Shown piece after piece: positions 43,179 through 51,346 of a stretch of 64,000 bases of DNA. The notes below the pieces were generated by a model. It was given only the letters and a program-made list of their open reading frames with translations. It was not told the origin of the DNA and made no database searches. The first letter of the stretch is position 1, and each line of letters opens with the position of its first letter. The translations under genes were made by a program, and so were the position numbers. The stretch is taken from positions 1-64,000 of the forward strand of contig NZ_CP173170.1 in NCBI RefSeq assembly GCF_044788715.1, read 5' to 3'. The DNA comes from Methylotuvimicrobium sp018830325. GTDB lineage: Bacteria > Pseudomonadota > Gammaproteobacteria > Methylococcales > Methylomonadaceae.

Positions 43179-44480
43179 TTATTCCGGTATAAACAGAAAG
43201 TTACCGGTAAACGATGATTCCATCCAGGGGATTTGTTGGCCGCCGGTTTCTTGATTGACGCCTTGCAAGACGCGTTTGAAAACTTCCTCTATCGTGAGTC
43301 CGGGAACTTTCATAGTATTGAGCAAATGCTTGGTATAGATTCCGTTTTCGTCTTCGCCGTCGGCGGCAACCGAACCGGGACTGGTCGCAAAGCCGATAAT
43401 GGTGCCTTTCGGACCGTCGATTTTGGCGAGGCCCCGGCCGGCACTCCGGAAACTGCGCGGCAACGGATTGTCCCGGCAGGCATCCAAAATCACGATTTGT
43501 AAATTATCTTCGCCTTCCATGGCGCCCAATACTTGTCCGATATTGACCGCTTTATAACGGACATCGGACTGCCTTTTAATGACCGCATCGGTCGGGATTA
43601 GGTAATTTGACCCGTCGACCTGAACGCCGTGGCCGGCGAAATAGAATAAACCGACTAATTTCCCCGCACTCATTTGCCGGCCGAATTTATCGATAGCCGC
43701 TTCCATTTGCTCCTGATTACCATTAAGCAATAACGTGACTTCAAATCCTAAACGGCTTAGGGAGTCGGCCATGGCTTTGGCATCGTTGACCGGATTCTTT
43801 AACGGACTGAAGTCATAAGCGCTATTGCCGATAACCAAAGCCATACGACGCAGCGGAACAGTACCGATAGCATCAATGGCGGCGCTAGGCATGGATTGCA
43901 TTGTTGGTGATGACTCCGACAAATGTTGGGTGCCGGGCGGCAGGGTGATCATGGCGGGATTCGGTGATGCGATTGCAGGTTTAGAGTCGGCAAAAGCAAT
44001 TTCGACATCGACATAACCTTCGTTGTCGTGGTTGCCGTTGATTACATCGTTAGTTCTGAACATTAATGGGCCGTCTTCGGATGCCGTAAACGTGACGTCC
44101 GAACCGACTACGAAAGGCTTTCCCTGTTGGCCGATTTTGGCGATTAGAGTCGAATGACTATAACCGTCAATAATCGTCGGGAATAACGGAGAATTATCGC
44201 ACCACGCCTTGTATAAACCGATGCCGTCGGGGCCGGTAAAATTGCAGGTCGGATAAGTCCGCCATTGTCCTTTGGCCGATATCCCATAATTCTGTCCGGC
44301 GGAAACCTTGACGCCGCTATTTCGCCATTCCTCAACCGCTGCCGATACGCGGGTTTGGGTACTTGTTCCTGAAGCGAGGGGGCGAGTCGTTATGTTGTCG
44401 GTATAGTAACGTTTCGGCGCGCATGCCGATAGCGATAAACAGGCCGTAATGATGATGAGGTTAAAAGTTTTATTTTTCAT
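43179..44480 (-). CDS. Lipoprotein with LecA-like and caspase-like (C14) domains
   Basis: The 433-residue product begins with a lipoprotein signal (LSLSAC, Cys20). Residues about 50-160 resemble the PA-IL/LecA galactose-lectin fold: a WRNSGVKVSAGQNYGISAKG start and an ending with FRTNDVINGNHDNEGYVDVE. From about 210 a caspase-like domain follows: RRMALVIGNSAYDFSPLKNP, His284 in YFAGHG and Cys335 in LDACRDNPL. It is probably anchored at the outer or inner membrane facing the periplasm or outside. It differs from the Sel1-type caspase lipoprotein at 31366 in all other domains. Confidence 0.87.
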   Translation of the reverse strand: MKNKTFNLIIITACLSLSACAPKRYYTDNITTRPLASGTSTQTRVSAAVEEWRNSGVKVSAGQNYGISAKGQWRTYPTCNFTGPDGIGLYKAWCDNSPLFPTIIDGYSHSTLIAKIGQQGKPFVVGSDVTFTASEDGPLMFRTNDVINGNHDNEGYVDVEIAFADSKPAIASPNPAMITLPPGTQHLSESSPTMQSMPSAAIDAIGTVPLRRMALVIGNSAYDFSPLKNPVNDAKAMADSLSRLGFEVTLLLNGNQEQMEAAIDKFGRQMSAGKLVGLFYFAGHGVQVDGSNYLIPTDAVIKRQSDVRYKAVNIGQVLGAMEGEDNLQIVILDACRDNPLPRSFRSAGRGLAKIDGPKGTIIGFATSPGSVAADGEDENGIYTKHLLNTMKVPGLTIEEVFKRVLQGVNQETGGQQIPWMESSFTGNFLFIPE

Positions 44481-44777
44481 AGTGTTACGGTATAAAGACG
44501 ACTAGAAATAGCTCGTGTTCTCTCCTAATTATAGCGGCGATTTATATTTATGGTTCATGGATTCATTTGAAAGGCCGCTCGACTTCAAGTGATAAATTCA
44601 TGATGCACTGTAAGTTTGCCGAAAAGCTCGGATGACAAATTGTAATGACGCGATAGGCAAATCGATCGTGTTTATTAACCGAATACCCGGTGAATATCGC
44701 ACAGAGTTCCTAAGTTAATCCGCATACGATGGAGTTGCGCTAAATCGTAACTCAATCATTAACTTAGGGTGTGTGCT

Positions 44778-47174
44778 ATGAAAACAAGAAAAAAACCGAT
44801 GGTAAAGCTATTTATGACTGCTTTACTGCAAATTCCGTTGATGTCGACCGTGTTCGGTGCGGAAGGCGTCAGTTGCGATGCTTACCGTTGTTCGATCTCG
44901 ATACATGAAAGTTTGGCGATCGAGTCCGGCGTTGCCGATTTTTACGGAGACGGCGACCGTTATGAAATGATCGGCGATCTGATAGTCAAAACCCCGGCGG
45001 GCAATGTGCCGTTACTGGATGCAGAGTTGTATTTTTCCAGAAATACCGACAATACCGATATCGGATTCGAAGTCTACGGCGTTGCCGAAGCGCCCTTTCC
45101 GTCAGTACCTCTGTTGGCTGGTGCGAGCTTTACCGCCAAACCGCTGGCCGCAGTCGGATTGGCTGGCAGAAAAATGTTGAAATCTTTGCTTGAGTCGGAC
45201 GGCTATACCTTGCCGTTAGCGGAAAACCCGAAAGACCCGGAAGGCGATCCTAACGATATCAAGCAGCCTGCTTATTTGTTTTTTCATTTCCAAAGCGGGT
45301 TGGCGTTCGATATGCCGCTCGATGCGCTATTGGGAATGAATCAGGAGGGCGATAATCCGTTCAATTTTTCGGTGCCCGGCGATAAAAGCGTGACTTTTAT
45401 TCTCGATCTCGAAGAGCCTTATTTTTTTATTTCGCAAAACGCGCGCGAATTGGTCGCGGAAAAAGCGGAAGCCGCAATCGATTTGGCTAAACAGGCCAAC
45501 GAAGAGAGGAAAAAGCAGCAGGAGCAGAAAAACGGCGGGGATACTAAAGAAAGCAACGATGCAGTCAAAGACGCCGACTCGGAAACTGCCAAATCGGTAT
45601 TACCCGATTTAGGCGATCTGGCGTTTTCGTTCGAGGGCGGTATTCCATTCAGACCGGAAACGATATGGGGGATACCGGAAGGAGCGGGGGAATTCAAAGG
45701 CCATCTGTACATAGAAACCGAATTACCGCTGTATAAATTCGTCAAACTCAACGGCGAAATCGTAACCTATATCGGCAAAGAAGGTTATATGCAAGGCGGT
45801 AACGGTAAAGTTGAAGTTTCGTTCGATCTGATTCCGAATTTCCTGAACTTTTCGTTTCCGCTCGGCAATGCCACTGCAGGTGTCACGATAACCAAGGACG
45901 AACAGGCTACCTATTTCAGCGGCATCAACGATCCGAATTATTCGTTTTTGCCGTCTTTCGTACCGTTTACTCCGGCCAACAAAACACTGGTTTCGGGTTA
46001 TATCAGCAGCGCCAATCCAGTGCTGACGCAATTGCGGGCCAAGGGTCAGTTCGGCTACGATACCGCTGGACTGAGCAAACTGGTCGGCGTCAATCTGAAC
46101 AATCTGGCGGTCAACAGTGCCGATCTGACGGTAACGGTTGAAGGAATTCGGTTGCGCGGACGGACATCTTCAAGCATTCACCCGTCGATACAATTGGGCG
46201 GTTCGGTCGATGTCGACATCTTCTTTCCCTTTACCCGTCCGGAACTGAGCTATGTCCGCATGTCGGGTCAAATGCAGGTAGCAGGCGTCGGATTGTCGCC
46301 GGTTGCTTTGGATATCAGCGCCAAAGGCTTTTTTATCAACGGAAAATTCGTTACGCCGCTCAGCGAGATCGGCATGGGTGGTCAAATTACCAACCAGGGG
46401 CCTTTATTGACCGGTAACGCAGGCATCTATTTACCGATCGGCGATATTACCGCCGCGTTGAACAAAGCGAGGGAAGGCGTGCTGAAGGCCGAGCAAAAAG
46501 TCCAAGAAGCCGGATATTTGGTCGATCAAGCGCGGAAACAAGTGCAGGCCGATCGGGACCGCGATGCAGCCAATCTGGAAAAAGCCCGTGCCGAAGTCGT
46601 TAGTGCGCAAAACGGCGTTAAATCGTTGCAGTCGAAGATCAACTATCAAAACGGTTTGATTAAAAAATATAACGGCGAAATTGCTGCTAAAAAAAGATGG
46701 TATAACAAAAGGCCTTGGCACAAAAAACCGGCCGCTTGGATCGCCTACACCGGGTATCGTACTTATAAGCTGGGTCAGATAGGGGTTGCCAAAACAGCGA
46801 TTGCCGGACTGAATGTTGCGATGGCGGCCGCCAAAGGGGTATTGTGGACTGCCGAACAGGTTCTGTACGGTATTCAACAAGGCATCTCGACATTGCCGAT
46901 CGATTTGGATCCGCGCGTTTCCGGATTGATTATCGGCTTGGAAAGCGCGAAAGCGGCATTGAAGGTCGCGAAATTGGCTTTGCCCGACTTACCGGTGATC
47001 GATCTCGATGTCGGCGGTAAAATCGATCTGACACTCGATATCAAAGGAATTAACGGTAATCTCAGTGCTCAAATGAACGGGAAATCGCTTGCCGACGGTA
47101 AAGTGGCTTTCGATCCGATGCCTAAAGCCTGTGTGAATATCAGTAAACTCGGCGAGTTCTGTACGCCTTTCTGA
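44778..47174 (+). CDS. Large secreted protein of unknown function
   Basis: From ATG 44778 the 798-residue product starts MKTRKKPMVKLFMTALLQIP with a signal peptide ending near VFGAE. The body is beta-rich and repetitive, with a charged low-complexity stretch near residues 235-275 (Glu/Lys/Gln/Asp) and a helical hairpin near 555-650 (KAREGVLKAEQKVQEAGYLV and beyond). It ends with paired cysteines (CVNISKLGEFCTPF). I recognise no family. It is divergent from the lectin-caspase gene, has a strong terminator, and starts with an in-frame GTG three codons earlier that is less likely. Confidence 0.72.
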   Translation: MKTRKKPMVKLFMTALLQIPLMSTVFGAEGVSCDAYRCSISIHESLAIESGVADFYGDGDRYEMIGDLIVKTPAGNVPLLDAELYFSRNTDNTDIGFEVYGVAEAPFPSVPLLAGASFTAKPLAAVGLAGRKMLKSLLESDGYTLPLAENPKDPEGDPNDIKQPAYLFFHFQSGLAFDMPLDALLGMNQEGDNPFNFSVPGDKSVTFILDLEEPYFFISQNARELVAEKAEAAIDLAKQANEERKKQQEQKNGGDTKESNDAVKDADSETAKSVLPDLGDLAFSFEGGIPFRPETIWGIPEGAGEFKGHLYIETELPLYKFVKLNGEIVTYIGKEGYMQGGNGKVEVSFDLIPNFLNFSFPLGNATAGVTITKDEQATYFSGINDPNYSFLPSFVPFTPANKTLVSGYISSANPVLTQLRAKGQFGYDTAGLSKLVGVNLNNLAVNSADLTVTVEGIRLRGRTSSSIHPSIQLGGSVDVDIFFPFTRPELSYVRMSGQMQVAGVGLSPVALDISAKGFFINGKFVTPLSEIGMGGQITNQGPLLTGNAGIYLPIGDITAALNKAREGVLKAEQKVQEAGYLVDQARKQVQADRDRDAANLEKARAEVVSAQNGVKSLQSKINYQNGLIKKYNGEIAAKKRWYNKRPWHKKPAAWIAYTGYRTYKLGQIGVAKTAIAGLNVAMAAAKGVLWTAEQVLYGIQQGISTLPIDLDPRVSGLIIGLESAKAALKVAKLALPDLPVIDLDVGGKIDLTLDIKGINGNLSAQMNGKSLADGKVAFDPMPKACVNISKLGEFCTPF

Positions 47175-47202
47175 CAAAAAGCATTGCTCGTTCTTGATAA
47201 TT

Positions 47203-47234
47203 AGCCCCGCTCACGGATGTGTCGGGGCTTTTTT
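47203..47234 (+). terminator. Intrinsic terminator after the large secreted protein
   Basis: AGCCCCG at 47203-47209 pairs with CGGGGCT at 47223-47229, followed by six T residues. It lies 29 bp after the stop codon and is a textbook rho-independent signal. Confidence 0.92.
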
Positions 47235-47331
47235 ATTCGCTCTTTGCAAATATAGCCTGACGCAAGGAAGTCCAAAAATCGAGAGGGAAGGGAAGCGCGC
47301 AGCTTAGCCAAACTTGCGTCCGAATTGAATG

Positions 47332-48126
47332 TTAAGAACCGGCAATCTCAATAGGCAATCGAGCCGGCAGCTCGGCGACCGATGGAATGATCAAATCCGG
47401 CATCACGCGGCTGGCGTCCGCATAGGCTTTGCGGTATTTGCCGGTCTTCACCAGAATGCCGATCAGGCCGGCATTTTGACCGCCGCCGACGTCGGAATCG
47501 ATGTCGTCGCCGACGATCGCGACGCGTTCGGGCGGCAATTCCAATTCGGTCAGCGCCGCACGGAAAAAATCGGGCGACGGTTTGCCGATGATCGTCGCAC
47601 GCTGAGCGCTGGCGTATTCGAGCGCGCTGACGAACCCGCCGATATCCATTTGCAGGCCCTGCTCGGTTTGCCAAAAGCGGTTCTTGTGGACCGCGATCAG
47701 CCGCGCGCCGCCGGTCAGCAGACGGAAGACGCGGTTCAGAACCGAATAAGACCAACGGTCGCCGATATCGCCGACGATTACGAAATCGGCCTGAGTATCC
47801 GATTGCCGGAACCGATCGAAATCGTGTCTGACATCGTCGGCGAGCAGCAAATGGCAGACCGGATCGCCGAATTGCTCAAGGTAGATCAATGTGGCGCGCG
47901 TCGCGCTTATGATCTCGCGTTCTTCGATATCGAAGCCGAGGCGGGTTATTTTGTCGTGCAGCGAAGCGGCCGACAGCGTGCTGGTGTTGGTGATGAAACG
48001 GCAACGGTAACCGCGCCGTTTGATCTCGGTGATAGCCTCGACGGCGCCTTCGATGACATTCGAATCGACATACAAAACACCGTCGAGGTCGAAAAGAATA
48101 CCTTGGATTAAAGATAGTTTTGGCAT
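47332..48126 (-). CDS. HAD-superfamily phosphatase (LHPP/HDHD2-like)
   Basis: The 264-residue cytosolic protein has motif I FDLDGVLY (nucleophile Asp13, Asp15), motif II ITNTST, motif III Lys in GKPSPDFF and motif IV VGDDIDSDVGG. The cap resembles the class IIA HAD group of TIGR01458-type phosphatases (LHPP/HDHD2). Probable role is dephosphorylation of a small metabolite; the substrate cannot be read from sequence. It stands alone on the minus strand. The mirrored plus-strand frame is a shadow. Confidence 0.85.
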   Translation of the reverse strand: MPKLSLIQGILFDLDGVLYVDSNVIEGAVEAITEIKRRGYRCRFITNTSTLSAASLHDKITRLGFDIEEREIISATRATLIYLEQFGDPVCHLLLADDVRHDFDRFRQSDTQADFVIVGDIGDRWSYSVLNRVFRLLTGGARLIAVHKNRFWQTEQGLQMDIGGFVSALEYASAQRATIIGKPSPDFFRAALTELELPPERVAIVGDDIDSDVGGGQNAGLIGILVKTGKYRKAYADASRVMPDLIIPSVAELPARLPIEIAGS

Positions 48127-48233
48127 TCGGAAATTCCTCGATTCGTTTCAAAAAGAGATTTTGCCGCATCATGGCCAATAGAGCCACTTAGGATTTCGTG
48201 ATAAATAACCTCCTGGAGCTATGAGCTTTGTTG

Positions 48234-48336
48234 AGGGTTCGGTAACTCGCTTGACAGGACGCCGTGAATACGTCCGTGTAGGCTTGACGGCGGCTTTCCC
48301 TGCCGCCGACACCTGCCAATCGAGCTACCGAACCCT
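48234..48336. repeat. Dispersed palindromic repeat, copy 2
   Basis: AGGGTTCGGTAACTCG at 48234-48249 pairs with 48321-48336 at 15 of 16 positions. The loop contains GGACGCCGTGAATACGTCC and GTGTAGGC, the same core as in the repeats at 27341-27483 and 63650-63812. The terminal arms differ from those copies, so the family shares the core but not the ends. Confidence 0.7.
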
Positions 48337-49002
48337 CCATAAAACAGGGAAGTTATTTACGACCAAATCCTTAGAAGATAACAATTCGGGTTTGAATTGA
48401 GTTATCGAAAGGCTAGTGGAGGTTAGCAAAAAGGAATTTTTTTGCGGATTTATCAAATATTCGAAATTTCAGCCTCATTGTTTACGCCAAGGCCAAGTGG
48501 AACTATCCTGACACAGAGGGTAAATAGAGAAATGTAAAAGACGATTGCTTTTTGCATTTGTACGATGCCGAATAGCGATTCAGTATTTACCAATTGACCG
48601 CAACGGCCGATAAAATTTTCTTCGGATTTTTTTGCAGTATTTTTCACAGGTTCAGCCGTTGCAAACGAAGTTATCAAGTGCGAAAGCGAAAGGTTCCGAT
48701 TTCATGTTAGGCATGTAACGAATAAGTCCATCGTCCATATTGATGATATGGCAGAAGTGCGTAAATCGATTGGGATGTCCTACATCGGCAACTGAATTGT
48801 TCCTTGATTTTCAACCCGATGTATAGTCTGTACTGAAGATTAGTTGTTATCTTTTGCTATTGTTTGATCAATCTTGTAGTTATCGATACCTGTATATCAT
48901 GTTGGATTTACATGTTATCCGGCAGTAAAAGAGGCGATCGTGGATAATCTTTGTCAACTGTTGTTTCATGCAGTTAATATGCCCCGGCCAAGAGAATGGC
49001 TT

Positions 49003-49129
49003 GATGGCTCCGCTTCGCGGAGCCATCGGGTCAGATAAGGAGCTTGAGCATGTCAAAACGACATACAGTATCAAACGCAACGCCATCAATCAGATCAAGC
49101 AGGCGCTTGGGCGCTCCTTATCTGACCCG
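49003..49129. repeat. Nested palindromes: 11-bp hairpin plus 17-bp inverted repeats
   Basis: GATGGCTCCGC (49003-49013) pairs perfectly with 49017-49027 around TTC. CGGGTCAGATAAGGAGC (49027-49043) pairs perfectly with 49113-49129 around a 69-bp centre. The centre contains AAGGAG followed by ATG 49050 and a 27-codon frame ending at the right arm. It may be a miniature transposon or the remains of an inserted gene. Confidence 0.75.
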
Positions 49130-49163
49130 TTAAAAGCCAAAGAAACAATGGAGTTATTATTAA

Positions 49164-50114
49164 GTGCCGATTTTCGATATTTCAGGTGACAAGCTATCTG
49201 CCGTCGAGCAGATGAACTTTGCTCTGGAAAAGGACTTACAGTCCCTGATCGAGAAAAATCTCGAAACGGTTTTCAATTGCAGATTAGTTGCCAGTGAGTT
49301 TTCTACTGGCGCACAGCATGCGGGCCGAATCGATAGTCTCGCTCTATCAGAAGAAGACAATCCGGTTATCATCGAGTATAAAAAAGTCGAATCATCGGAG
49401 CTTATTAACCAAAGTCTTTTCTACCTGCACTGGATTCAGGACCACAAAGGCGATTTTGAGATCGCAGTACAGAAGCGGTTGGGAAGTGGTGTAAAAGTTG
49501 ATTGGTCTGACGTTCGAGTTATTTGTATTGCTCCAAACTATAAAAAATATGATTTGCATGCAGTCCAAGTGATGGGTGCAAATATTGAGCTATGGAAATA
49601 CCGTTTATTTTCTAACAATTCTCTTTATCTTGAAGAGGTCTTTCATACATCTAAATCAACAGCAGTATCGACGTTTACTGATACCACTGAAAATGGATAC
49701 AAAAATCCAGTAATGGTTGAAGCTGGTAAAAAAGCCGCGCTAACCCGTGCTACGGCAACCTATACATTTGAAGAAAGGCTCGAAGGTAAAAGTGAGGAAA
49801 TACAGGAGTTAACGGCAGTTATTCGCGAGTTTATTCTTGGCATGGATGAATCCATTGAAGAGGTGCCAAAAAAATTCTACGTTGCCTACAAAATTTCGCA
49901 GAACATCGTTTGCATGGAAGTCAAAGGCAAGAACGTCAAGCTGTTTTTAAAGCTTAAGCCGTCTGATATTCCAGAAGGCACCAAAAACTATCGTGACGTC
50001 ACATCAATAGGCCATTATGGTACTGGTGATGTCGAGTTTACCGTATCGTCGGAATCGGAGTTCGAGCCAGTTAAAGAGTTTATAGCATTAGCTTACAACA
50101 AGGTAGGTGGCTGA
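49164..50114 (+). CDS. PD-(D/E)XK-like nuclease with DUF5655 domain, cassette-like
   Basis: The 316-residue protein has an N-terminal restriction-nuclease-like core: GRIDSLALSEEDNPVIIEYK gives the D...E-x-K signature (residues about 55-74). The C-terminal 100 residues (from ILGMDESIEEVPKKFYVAYK) match the DUF5655 pattern that often follows such domains. It starts with GTG 49164 behind GGAG. It is followed four bases later by an attC-like palindrome, as in an integron cassette. Function is unknown; nucleic-acid binding or cleavage is plausible. Confidence 0.75.
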   Translation: MPIFDISGDKLSAVEQMNFALEKDLQSLIEKNLETVFNCRLVASEFSTGAQHAGRIDSLALSEEDNPVIIEYKKVESSELINQSLFYLHWIQDHKGDFEIAVQKRLGSGVKVDWSDVRVICIAPNYKKYDLHAVQVMGANIELWKYRLFSNNSLYLEEVFHTSKSTAVSTFTDTTENGYKNPVMVEAGKKAALTRATATYTFEERLEGKSEEIQELTAVIREFILGMDESIEEVPKKFYVAYKISQNIVCMEVKGKNVKLFLKLKPSDIPEGTKNYRDVTSIGHYGTGDVEFTVSSESEFEPVKEFIALAYNKVGG

Positions 50115-50118
50115 TGGC

Positions 50119-50166
50119 TTTTAACAAGTGGCTTAAAGGGACGCGTCCCTTACCTTTGCGTTAGGA
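50119..50166. repeat. attC-like recombination site 1
   Basis: TTTTAAC (50119-50125) and GTTAGGA (50160-50166) have the form of R'' and R' simple sites. Between them lies the perfect 16-bp palindrome AAGGGACGCGTCCCTT (50136-50151). Outer parts pair with extra unpaired bases, as in folded attC sites. The next gene's ribosome-binding site AGGAG lies in R', a typical cassette arrangement. At 48 bp it is shorter than most attC sites. Confidence 0.55.
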
Positions 50167-50174
50167 GTGAGACT

Positions 50175-50474
50175 GTGCGACACGATGAAATTAAGGAGGT
50201 CGGAATCGATGATGAGGGTTCCTTGTACGTCGTGCCAAGTACAGCAACGTTCCCCTACATCTACAGAGAGGCAATGCAGGTCGGATGGAATCAGAAAGAA
50301 AACCGCCTGTTTTCTCCGAAGCCGCGCGAGTGGACTTATCTACAGTGGTTCCAGCAAATCGTGTCAGCGGTAAAGGAGCAAGGCTGCTTGCTTGAAGTCG
50401 GTAAACGCACCAAGTGGGCTAATGTCTCGACAGAGATTCAGACGGGAATCTCGAAGTGGTCCGTCAGTGAATAG
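50175..50474 (+). CDS. Hypothetical cassette-type protein
   Basis: The 99-residue cytosolic protein starts with GTG 50175 behind GGAG. I recognise no family; visible features are a mixed alpha/beta pattern with several Trp/Tyr (VGWNQKENRLFSPKPREWTY). It is bounded by attC-like palindromes immediately before and after, the usual situation of orphan integron-cassette genes. Confidence 0.6.
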   Translation: MRHDEIKEVGIDDEGSLYVVPSTATFPYIYREAMQVGWNQKENRLFSPKPREWTYLQWFQQIVSAVKEQGCLLEVGKRTKWANVSTEIQTGISKWSVSE

Positions 50475-50475
50475 C

Positions 50476-50540
50476 TCTTAACCGTCTGCTGAACTCGCGT
50501 GCGCGTTTCACGGTCGGCGCAGGTTAGCGATACGTTAACT
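50476..50540. repeat. attC-like recombination site 2
   Basis: TCTTAAC (50476-50482) faces GTTAACT (50534-50540). Inside, GCTGAAC pairs with the complement of GTTAGC, leaving one unpaired G on one arm. That extrahelical base is a hallmark of attC folding. The centre is GC-rich. It starts two bases after the stop of the 99-residue gene. The simple sites are imperfect, so this is a candidate. Confidence 0.5.
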
Positions 50541-50553
50541 CTAGAGAATATAT

Positions 50554-51189
50554 ATGAGAATGAAGGGAAAAATAACATCTTGGAATGACGAAAAAGGTTT
50601 TGGATTCATTGCCCCAAATGATGGTGGGAAGGAAATATTTGTTCATATCAAAGTGTTTAATAACCGTAAAAAAATGCCTGCAATAAATCAGGTCGTTACA
50701 TATTCCGTATCAGCTGATAAAAGTGGTAGGCCTTGTGCTGAAAAAGTTACTAGAGCGGGTGAACCTCTATCGAAAAACAGAAAATCCGAACGCACATCTT
50801 TCGCTATTTTTATCCCAGTATTATTCGTTGCTATTGTTAGCATATCGGCACTAACAAATAAGGTTCCATTTTTAGTCCTGCCATTTTATTTAGTCGTTAG
50901 CGTATTGACTTTTATCTTGTATGCAGTTGATAAATCAGCTGCTCGGAATGGATCGTGGAGAACACAGGAAAGTACTCTGCATTTATTTTCATTAGTTGGC
51001 GGTTGGCCTGGTGGAATGATTGCCCAACAAACATTACGGCACAAGTCTAAAAAACAATCTTTTAGAGTTGTGTTTTGGGGAACAGTTTTACTCAATTTCG
51101 GTGCATTTATTTGGCTGCATACACCCGATGGTGGGGCAGCACTGCTTACCTTTATTAATGGTGCATTTTTTAGCGCAGTTCGTTTTTAA
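50554..51189 (+). CDS. Cold-shock domain plus DUF1294 membrane protein
   Basis: The 211-residue product has an N-terminal cold-shock domain (MKGKITSWNDEKGFGFIAPN, with RNP1 KGFGFI and the RNP2-like EIFVHI). Hydrophobic helices follow (about 90-150), and then the DUF1294 signature DKSAARNGSWRTQE and GGWPGGMIAQQ. CSD-DUF1294 fusions are common in gammaproteobacteria; the function is unknown but nucleic-acid binding at the membrane is implied. The start may be ATG 50554 or 50560. It is third in the cassette-like row. A third attC-like site after it was not clear. Confidence 0.85.
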   Translation: MRMKGKITSWNDEKGFGFIAPNDGGKEIFVHIKVFNNRKKMPAINQVVTYSVSADKSGRPCAEKVTRAGEPLSKNRKSERTSFAIFIPVLFVAIVSISALTNKVPFLVLPFYLVVSVLTFILYAVDKSAARNGSWRTQESTLHLFSLVGGWPGGMIAQQTLRHKSKKQSFRVVFWGTVLLNFGAFIWLHTPDGGAALLTFINGAFFSAVRF

Positions 51190-51346
51190 AAGTCATTTTT
51201 AATCAAAAATCAGGTGCTTATGATGTTCGTCGTACATTTTCCAGCAACGACTGAGCGGTTAGTTAAGCGGCGGATTTTTTGTGTATACCCGCCATAGTTC
51301 TGTGGTGTACGCAGTGTGACCCCCGATATTTACCTACATTCCTTGC

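Larger units (their letters stand above)
48127..49163. other. Gene-poor kilobase with repeats
   Basis: No convincing gene is present. It contains one dispersed repeat (48234-48336) and a large palindromic block at 49003-49129 just before the cassette-like genes. A minus-strand frame (48453-48677) and a plus-strand frame (48968-49189) have no family resemblance and no good initiation signals. Confidence 0.5.

Noticed and set aside
47329..48111. A 260-codon plus-strand open frame across the HAD phosphatase gene
   Set aside because: The minus-strand frame has all four HAD motifs; this one is a shadow with the typical low-complexity composition of an antisense frame.
48968..49189. A 73-codon plus-strand frame through the nested palindromes
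   Set aside because: It merely reads through the hairpins and overlaps the start of the nuclease-like gene; the short ATG 49050 frame in another phase has a better ribosome-binding site, and neither has a family.
51190..51275. A third attC site after the CSD-DUF1294 gene
   Set aside because: CGGTTAG is present near 51257 but I could not find a matching left arm with correct spacing.
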